From: Atherinomorus stipes
Taxonomy: Eukaryota; Chordata; Actinopteri; Atheriniformes; Atherinidae
Direction: 5' to 3'
NCBI GenBank assembly: GCA_023101725.1
Contig: JALJCO010007928.1
Location: 310,001 to 374,000, forward strand
DNA: 64,000 bases
The notes below the pieces were generated by a model, which was not told where the DNA came from, did not search any database, and saw nothing but the letters and a program-made list of their open reading frames with translations. The position numbers and the translations under genes were made by a program. Shown one piece after another: positions 23,160 through 32,198 of the stretch (position 1 is its first letter; each line of letters opens with the position of its first letter).

Positions 23160-23275
23160 TGTTTTTCTTTTGTTCAGACAAAAGGTGTTTGCGAGTTGTT
23201 TCATTTACCTTGACATGTTTCGACTGTCATCTGCAGTCTTCCTCAGAAGCGTCAGCTGATCGCTGTGACGTGTCC
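23160..23275 (-). repeat. Retroelement fragment with hammerhead-like core
   Basis: On the minus strand the sequence has CTGAGGA (23246-23240), a hairpin GACTG/CAGTC, then GAAAC (23221-23217), followed by GTC. These are the conserved parts of a hammerhead ribozyme in the right order. Such motifs are known in Penelope-like and other retroelements. Activity is not shown. Confidence 0.5.
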
Positions 23276-23330
23276 TTATGTGATGATGGTGAGATAGTTC
23301 TGCCCACCTGCCAGAGACGTCAGTAATTTC
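23275..23330 (+). pseudogene. Relic of a factor H-like last exon (3' half)
   Basis: CDDGEIVLPTCQRRQ and a stop (23324-23326) match the end of the CCP20-like exons, followed by the familiar 3' UTR and an AATAAA at 23465-23470. The 5' half is replaced by the retroelement fragment to its left. Confidence 0.75.
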
Positions 23331-23529
23331 AGCTTAATTTAAATATGCAGTGAAACATGTAAAATGATTGACAAGGAAAAAAATCAGCTGAAAGGGTTTC
23401 AGAGCATCAAACATGGAAATGATAAACCAGAACAAAGGATGATGTAGTGCTGTGTGGTCATATTAATAAAAGCATACATGCAGAGTCTTTTGTGTCTGTT
23501 TAGTAAAGTTTAATTGAACATCTAATATC

Positions 23530-24185
23530 ATTTGATATGATAAATAAATTAACATGAATGTTGACGAGAAAGATTCTTTTTCCGCTTCTTGATTTTCTTG
23601 TTCTTTTCCAGCAGAATCTGCATTGAATGAAACACTGTACAAAATATTGACTGCAATTGGTGAAAAGTTTTAGATTGATTTAAAATTAATTCAGTTGTGT
23701 ACTCAGGATCTAAACTGTCCAACATATTCTCATAAAATGTCATTTTCTGTATAAAATGATTTATTGTACACGCCTTTTGTCAAACCACATCCATCCATCA
23801 TTATACTGTATCACTCCACTTTTTTGCAATTAAGACCTTTTTTTTCAATGTTTTCAAAAAATGAGAAATGCTCTGACATACAGGAGTTTATGTAGAGAAT
23901 ATGAATATAACAAAATATAATGATGCGTAATTACAGCTCATTAAGAACTCAAATATTCAAGCATATAACCCCCCTACACACACGCGCGCGCACGCACACA
24001 CACATTTCTGGAGTTAAATACTGGGGAGGAGGTGTCACGTGTGTCATTTTACAGTCTCTGTGTGAACTGCTTGCAGGAAGTGTCCAAGTCCAAGTAGTTT
24101 TTCATGCTGAATGTTGCACTAAAGCTGCTTACAAGATAAGTACCCACAAAAAGTATCCACTCCCTTGATTGTTTAACCCTTTTCT
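23530..24185. other. Intergenic DNA right of the relic
   Basis: No gene seen; a CA/CG-rich simple repeat lies at 23973-24004. Confidence 0.45.
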
Positions 24186-24189
24186 TGCT

Positions 24190-25908
24190 TTAAAGACACA
24201 CAACGTAACTTTGACTGCCGGGTCTCAGAAGTAGCAGTATGTCAGTTTCCCATCCGGGACGCGGCTTTGACGTTGCAGCCAACTATTGGTTGCGTTGGTT
24301 GCGCACCACGTCACTTACTAGCAATCGAATATGAACCACCCTCACCAAAAAGAAGTACTCCTTAAGTACATGTCATTTAAGGTTGAATATGGAACATTTT
24401 TATTAAAAGCTATATTTAAAAATAATAATAATAATAATAATAAATAATACCTCTACAGGTCGTTTGGAGGGTTGCAAAATGAAAGTACTACATTTCCTAA
24501 AAATATATATATATAGCTTTAAAATAATTTAAAATATTTTTTTATGGGTTTGACACTGGCATTATGTTTACATCTACAAGCAATACACGCCGCCATTGCG
24601 GGTAGCCAAATATGATCTCTGTGTGGCAACAATATGCTGGACACAGTTAGGCTGGCAGAGAGGGAAACAGTGGAGATGACGAGTGAAGCAGCTGCTTCAG
24701 AGTCCTGGAGATATTGTTATCTGTTTCTGAGGAGGAGTGACCTGAGAAGAGCAAAACCTGGAGAAAATTTAGGTGAAGATTACACTAAATGGACCCACAT
24801 AAACATTTTCCACGGCATCAAAACAAGGAAACGGCAAGTTTTCTCCTGGGTCGGTAAGCTAGCTTGTTTGCTAACGTGGCTAACGTTAGCTGTCAGTTAT
24901 AAACTCCTCTGCGTTACTTGTTGGACATGCTGCAGACTGTTGGTCACTTGCGTATCAGCACTGAGCCTGGCATCCCAGCGGCTGGAGTTGTTTTTCTGCC
25001 GTTGCAACTGCAACCTAGACACACGTGATGTCGCTGTTCTGTCCGATTTCATTTTCAACCTTTAGGTATACTAAAGTATATCTCCCAAGTGTACTGTTGT
25101 TTACCAAGTACACTGATACCAGTGTACTAGCAGTTTACAAGTATATTTCTTGGGACGAAATTGGCCCACTTCAAGTATTTAAAAGTACACTTTCAAGTAT
25201 ACTTTTAGGGATACTGTTAGTTTACTCATACTAAAACTTCAAGCTTACTTTTACTTTTAGAAAGTACACTTTTAAGTAGACTAAAAGTAATATGTATGAT
25301 ATGAACTGGGGGGTTTTCAAAGCGTAAGAGAGATAGCCCCTAAATCTTAGATAGGATTTAAAAACATGAAAGAAAGTACATCTTGCAGTATGCCACAAAG
25401 AAACCAGTATGTGTGAAAATGTACTATGAATGTACTACTATAAAGCATGTCATTCAAAAGTTTAAATTGAACTAAATATACTTCAACTTCCAGTATATTT
25501 ATGAGTAAATGCCAAGTGAACTATATTATATTAATAATTATTATTATTGTTATTATATATATTTCTGATACGTACATTAACAGTAAACTGAAAGTATACT
25601 GTTTTATTTAAAGTTTAAAATTAGTATACTTAAAGCACACTTGCATACTACTTTTTGGTAAAGGCAGGTATGTACAAGGCAGGTGTTTTGAACGCAAATC
25701 ATGTCAGATTCGGTAAAGAAACGCAAGGAAACATTACCGGAGGAAGAGAAGAAAAGAAAGAGAGGAAGGAACAGAACAAGAGTCAAGATAAGACTGTCTT
25801 TTACTGGCTGGAGTGAATCACAGTACAGGTACGATGCAAGATGGATGCTAGTTTAGGCGCCGGTAGGGGCACGTCGCTGAGAAAACTCGTTCCGGTTGTG
25901 TGTCTTTA
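24190..25908. mobile_element. Transposon with TAAAGACACACAAC inverted ends
   Basis: Left end TAAAGACACACAACGTAACT (24192) and right end, reverse complement, TAAAGACACACAACCGGAAC (25908). The interior holds a frame at 24634-25065 with no recognised domain. From 25060 to 25650 it has many copies of AAGTATACTTTTA-like motifs, probably a second nested MITE. Family unknown. Confidence 0.6.
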
Positions 25909-26032
25909 ATAAATCAGTCAAGTTCAACATATTGGCTTTTTTGACCCAAAAAAGGTCACAAAATCCTCTTTAATGTCAAGTTGAAAACTGATTTCTACAA
26001 AATAATGACAATTAGACAAAAATTTAAATAAA

Positions 26033-26322
26033 ATACAGATCTGGGCATGAAAAAGTTCTCCTTTTTCTGCCAGAAGTGGCAGTAATAGTGCAGTAATGGT
26101 GCACTATCACTGGCTGAACGACTTGTCCCGCAAATACATCATCACGTACGGTGTCCAAACTTGGCGTGTGGAAACGTCCTTGTTCCAGGCGTTCATTTAT
26201 GCTCTGAAATCGTTTCCCCAGTGCACACAGGTGTTTCTCTGTGCGATTGAATTAGCAGACAAGCCGCTGGTAAGTGGCTGGCAGTCGGCTGAAAGGGGAA
26301 CCTCATGCCCAGATCTGTAAAA
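26033..26322. mobile_element. Small MITE with 15-bp inverted ends
   Basis: Both ends read ACAGATCTGGGCATG, with AAAT just outside each end. About 290 bp, no coding capacity. Confidence 0.65.
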
Positions 26323-26830
26323 TAAGTTATTGCATGAATATCCACCCCCTTCAAGTTGGTACTTTGTAGACGCATCTTTGGCTGCATTCAGCATGGAGAC
26401 CCTGAAATGTTATTTGATTCTTCCTTGCAAATCTGTTCAAGCGCTGTCAGATTGAGTAGGTATCAGGTGTGGAAATTTTCAAGTCCAGCCACAAATTCTC
26501 GATTAGATTGAGTTAGATTGAGGTCTGGGCTTTGATTTAGTCACTCCAGAACATCCACCTTGTTGTCTTGAAACCATTTCTGTGTCGCTTTGGGTCATTG
26601 CTTTGCTGAAAAAAAAAGTCTTCTTCCAAGCCGTAGGACTCTTGCAGATGGAATCAGATTCTCCTCCAGGTCCAGGATTTCCTGATATTTTACTGCATTC
26701 ATTTCTCCAGCTACTTTTACAGGCCTGTTGCTGACGAGCATCTGATGCTGCCACCACCATGCTTCACAGAGGGGATAGTCTGTTTGTGGAGATGTGCAGT
26801 GTTTGGTGTCTGCCACACTAGACAGGACTG
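26323..26830 (-). mobile_element. Tc1-like element fragment
   Basis: The minus-strand translation has scattered Tc1 transposase features, and the plus strand reads CTGATGCTGCCACCACCATGC, the antisense of a typical Tc1 GGGSIM-type region. Frames are broken and the ends are not defined. Confidence 0.55.
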
Positions 26831-27650
26831 TGACAATGAAAACAAAAACAATAATAGAACAAGATGAACTAAAACCTAGAGATCATTACAGCCCCTGTCA
26901 TGCATATTCTGGAGGGCAATGAAACTTCTTGAATCCATGTACAATATGAGCACTTTGCTAAAGACAAGTTTGCATTTTTATGTAATCAGTTTTACCTTTG
27001 AATAAGATGGCTTTTTCCCAAATATCTGCTCATTTTTATAGATTCACAGAGAAGAAATTAAATATTTACCAAGCCAAGGTTCAGAATTACCAAAACTTTG
27101 TGTTGACATATCAGAGTCAAAGGTCGTTGAACCTTTTACTTCAGTCTGTTGGGGTAAATAATACAGACCACCTACTATAAAAACTAATAATAAAGAATAT
27201 GTTGTTTACTTTCAATGGTTGCTCAACCTTTCAAAAAACAAGAATGAAAGTGTTTTTAGTGCAAGAATTAAATGATTTTGTTGCTGAAGGTGATCATTGG
27301 CATCTGTTCATGTGATATCACTGGCAAGGGGGAAATTTCAGAATCTCATTTCAGTGCATAAAGAGACCTTGACTGGGACCTTTCCGACTGGGGGCAGTGT
27401 CGAGCTGTAAAAAGGGGAAACATCTGCATTGTTTTCTTTCTTTTTTAGAGTGTTAGAAATTTTTTGTAATATAACTTTGTTTTTATTTGTCGCATGACGT
27501 TCTGTCTTATCATGAAAAACACTGTCTATTCTGCTTTTGGTCTGTGAGTTAAAGATTAAAGGATCCACATGATTGTGTAATAATTTCCCAATCTTTCTTT
27601 CTCTCTTTTTTTCCTCTGGTGAAACTGACATGTCCCCCTCCATATAACAG
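26831..27650. other. Upstream region of unit D
   Basis: No convincing gene. The ORF at 27338-27643 (minus) and the one at 26998 have no recognisable domain. The unit D promoter should lie here, but no clear TATA box is seen. Confidence 0.4.
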
Positions 27651-27698
27651 TGTCAGTCTCTGATGTCCTATTTTGTGGTTTAAGGTAATGAAAATAAA

Positions 27699-27768
27699 AT
27701 GCAGGTTATGTATAAAAGTTTCATCCTATTTTTGTGGATCCCCATGCTGATCTTGGTGAAATGTCAAG
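27699..27768 (+). CDS. cfhl: Unit D exon 1, signal peptide
   Basis: [20 protein letters not shown] followed by KCQ and donor GTAAGT; ends in phase 1. Different from the B/C signal exon. An out-of-frame ATG at 27688 opens a 20-codon upstream ORF that overlaps this start. Confidence 0.8.
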
Positions 27769-28795
27769 GTAAGTGATAGACTTTTCACATCAGTTCATGG
27801 CTACTTATTTGATTTTAAAAGTTAAATTATTGCCTAAAGATTGCCATTAATGTAAACTGTAAAATGATACAGAACTTTTATCATTATTGTCATTGTTCTG
27901 CTGTCCTTCAGAATGTACACTGCAGGACTTTTTAGGAAGCCCCCTCTATGATCCAAATTCTGACACAAGTGGTCTGGCTGATTTTTACCAAAGTGGACGT
28001 CGAGTGAGAGTGCCTTGCAAGATTGGTTATAATGGTATTTTAGTGGCTACATGTACTGAGGGCAAGTGGATGGGTAGAGGAATAAGATGTGAACGTAGGT
28101 TCCACACACACACACACACACACTAACACATATGCAGTCATCCTCAATATTATTCGTACCCTATTCATAAAGAAAAGGCTAAATTCACAATAATAATTCA
28201 AATAACAAGAAAATAAAGAAACTAACAATGTACAAAATTAAAATTTAGTGAAATAAAATGTTGCCTTTGAATTGTGGTTGGAAATAATAATTGAAAACAA
28301 ACAAACAAAACTTTCCCAGACAAATAAGAGCACCTTTCCCGTGAACGGTGGACCAAAATACCTGTCAACAGGTGTAGGAGTCTTTTTGAACATTAGAGAA
28401 AACACCTGATTGCAGTTATTGCCTCAAAATGTTGCTCACAAAATTTTAGCTTTGGAGCCATAACATGCTTGTTTACTTTTTTTATTTCTTGTGTGTTTGT
28501 TTTTAATATTTCTTTCGAACCACAATTCAAAACCAATGTCATGATTTTCATAAAATTTTCATTTGTTATAACTTTTGTCAATTTCATCTTACTTCACCAA
28601 CACTTACATGTATACGTTATTCATGCCAGTAGCTCAGTTTGGCACGTTTACCTTACATAAAGGAGACCCTAGTTCTAATACTAGGGTATACCTATATATA
28701 TATATCTATATCCATATATATATGTATATATATACATATATATATATATACACACACACACGCGCGCGCGCACACACATATATATATGTATAGGG

Positions 28796-28837
<42 letters not shown>

Positions 28838-30554
28838 ATAGATTTTGATGACTGTATTTTGTGATATCATGCTAGGTGTGGGGGGGGGGGGGGGGGGGGA
28901 ATGACAGCAGATATGAGATTGGATATAAAGAAAATCATGAAAATAAAAAGAATAAAAAATAAATTATCATCAATGAGTCTTAAATCAGGAATCCAAGTCA
29001 AGATCCAGAGGCAGATTGCAGAGTTCACAAAAGCATTGTGGAAGGGACTGAAATGATGATAGAAGTCATTAAATTATTGACACATGAGCATTAAATAGTC
29101 AATCACGTGGGTGTGGTTGCATTGCTCGCTTTCAGTTGTAGCTGTTAGATGAGAACTGGGTCTCCTGTATGTACGGTAAACGTGCCGGACATCTAAACTG
29201 AGCTATTGGCACTTTTTTTTTTTTTTATTTGCAGCAGATTTATTAGAGAGTACTGATTTATTATTTAATGGTACAAATTTCACAATGCTTTGTGTTGCAA
29301 CACATTGTCTAATTCTGTTTTTTCTATATAAGTACGACCATGTGGCCATCCTGGCTATGCCCAGTTTGCAAGTTTCCATCTGGTGGGAGATGAGTTTGTG
29401 TTTGGGTCACATGTTGTTTACACCTGTGACAAAGGGTAGGGCTTATTAAAATTACAAATTATTATTATCTAATGTATGATTTTTTTCATATTTCTTGTAA
29501 ATGTTTTTTTTTCATTTATAATGTGAATTTTGTTTTGTTTTCCTTATCATTTTAGTTATGAAATGGTCAGTCAGACAAACATTCGCCGCTGTTTGGCAGA
29601 TGGTTGGGATGGTGTTGTTCCACAGTGTCAAGGTATGAGTTCAAAATAATGAAGGAGCTCACTCATCCTCACTTTGTATGGCGTAGAAAATGAAACCCAG
29701 TATTTAATGTTGTCTTTTTTTTTCCTTTTATAAAACAATAACAGCTCTTTGTATGTAACTTTATGTATCTGAGGATATTTTAGTTATCTAGTTAATTTAG
29801 TAAAGTTTGTATGTACAGCTGTAAGATGTCCACCCATTTCTGTGGAGGATAAAGTCCGGTTGTACGGGAATGTATGGGAAGCAACCTTTGGCAGCAGACT
29901 TCGATTTCGCTGCAGCTCCAGAGATGAAATCTTAAATGGATTGGCAACAATTTACTGTGATGATACAGGAAACTGGAGTGGCAAACCTCCAACATGTGTA
30001 CCTCCTGTACAGTAGACTTACAATTAACACAAAGTTTGTCTTTTCAACAAGGCTTTATGAAGAAACCTCCAAACAATCAATAACCACCTCACAAAACCAT
30101 AAGATTCAAATGCGTTTCTAGATATATATAGAGTTTGGCAAGTGTTTTGTATCCTTGGCAAGAGTTAAATGACAAAATCCATGACTTTTCTTACATTTAT
30201 TGACAAGGGAAACATCTGATATTTCCCACCTACAGTAATATAGATAACCTGCCCATTTCAAACATTACCTTGCAAATATAAAGCTTGAAAAAAATAGTTG
30301 TCAAAACAACCAAAACTATGAACAACTGACATGTTAAATATCCATATTACTCTATTTACTCTAAAAATATCACATTCATGCATGTTTCAGTTTTATTCAG
30401 AACAATTCAGTTACACAATTTTAATAATTCACAACCAGATTGGGAAACCTGACTTTATGGATACCAGTTAAAAGGAGCAGTGCATTTAAAAAAAAGAGAT
30501 GAAAATGAACATAACTCATCCCAAATGTCAGTCTATGTCACTGCCATAATTCAG

Positions 30555-30592
<38 letters not shown>

Positions 30593-32124
30593 GGCGGGAT
30601 ATGAGAAAGGATACACACAGAACTGGACCATGGCATAAGCAGACTAAGTGGGAACTCATGCCAGCAGGAGGCTGCCCAGAGCACTTGAAAAGTCAAGATA
30701 TCATGATTTGGGAAAACAAAAACAGAGAGAAATATCTCATTGAGCAATTAAACGAAAATTGTAATACACACAAACTAAATTATATACAAAATTCTTTACG
30801 GTTGCGTGCCGAATAAGACTGGAATAACAAATTTCTGTTGCAGGTTTTAGGCTATTTTGTGGAAGAGCATGTTTTACATGAAGCTGGTCTGCTAATATTT
30901 TGTTACTTACAAATACATGTTCAGTAAAACACATCCATATACGGAAATCAAAAACCATAATTTACTACGGGACCATTTCTCTAAGTTGTTACATTGACTG
31001 TATATGAAATGTTTAAGCACTTGTAATTGTTGAGTACCAGTGGTGCTGTGGTCGAATCAAATTCTGCTTAGATAACCATCAAAGCTCAGGCCAGCCGTGA
31101 ATACGCACAGATTATTTCCAATGTTTGGGAAGTGAATCTGCTGTAACAATAAGAAACTGTGGAAAAGATGCTATGGATGAACCTGCAGCTGGTGCCACCT
31201 CCTTTCTACCAATCAGCTTTATGATTCTCAGTACAAAAGCCAGACTAGTATCAGAACTGCCACTTGGAAGTGTTTGAGGTTATAGATTTAAAAGACGTTT
31301 TATGAGGGAGGGAACAACTGCTCATTTACACTTAAGATACTCCACTCATCTTAGCATTGGCCAAGTTCAGATAGAATGAAGACTATGCACTACTTTAAAT
31401 TCTAAGCTCAGTAATCAGATGTGTTCATATGTACAGAGCCAGAATGTAGCCAGTTGTAAACATGATTAAAAAGGAAAGAAAAAGTGCAGAAATGAAAAAC
31501 ATTTCATACTAATCATAGTGAGGAGGGTCTAAATAAGTTGTGAAAGCATTCAAGTGTTGAGTGGGAAACAAAATGCTGAGTGAACTGGAGATTAAGGACC
31601 AAGACTGTGTGATAAATGTGATGCAGTTACTGTATATCTCACACTGCATTTTGTCTGTCATCCATACAGAACTTGTAAATTGTTCAAAACCACCACTTCT
31701 TGATAATGGAGACTTCTTAGGAAGCCAAAAACCAGAGTACATGCATAATGAGAGAGTTGAGTACATCTGTCAGCTTTACTACAAACTGGAAGGTCATCCC
31801 TACAGAGTTTGCAAAAATGGTGTCTGGACTGGAGAGATGACATGCCTCAGTAAGTTGCAGTTGAAATTATACATGTTTATTGCATTCTGGAAGAATTACC
31901 AGTTGGTTCATTACATTTTTGTTCTCATTTAATTTCTCTCTGTTGTAAAAATGTAGATGGTAATTTGGGCGAATGTAAAAGTGCCAAATATGCTAATAGA
32001 AAAGACAACGTTGTAATCCTTCCAATGAAAATTGATTTGGTTTTTCTTCCACAAACAGTTAATGGAAGTTTGGTTTGTTGCTACTGGACACCTGAATTTC
32101 TCCTGTGGGGGATTAATAAAGTTT

Positions 32125-32198
<74 letters not shown>

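Noticed and set aside
24634..25065. 143-codon ORF
   Set aside because: Lies inside a transposon with inverted ends; no known domain; kept only as part of the element.
28681..28848. Possible CRISPR-like or structured tandem repeat
   Set aside because: Plain TA/CA/CG microsatellite without spacers.
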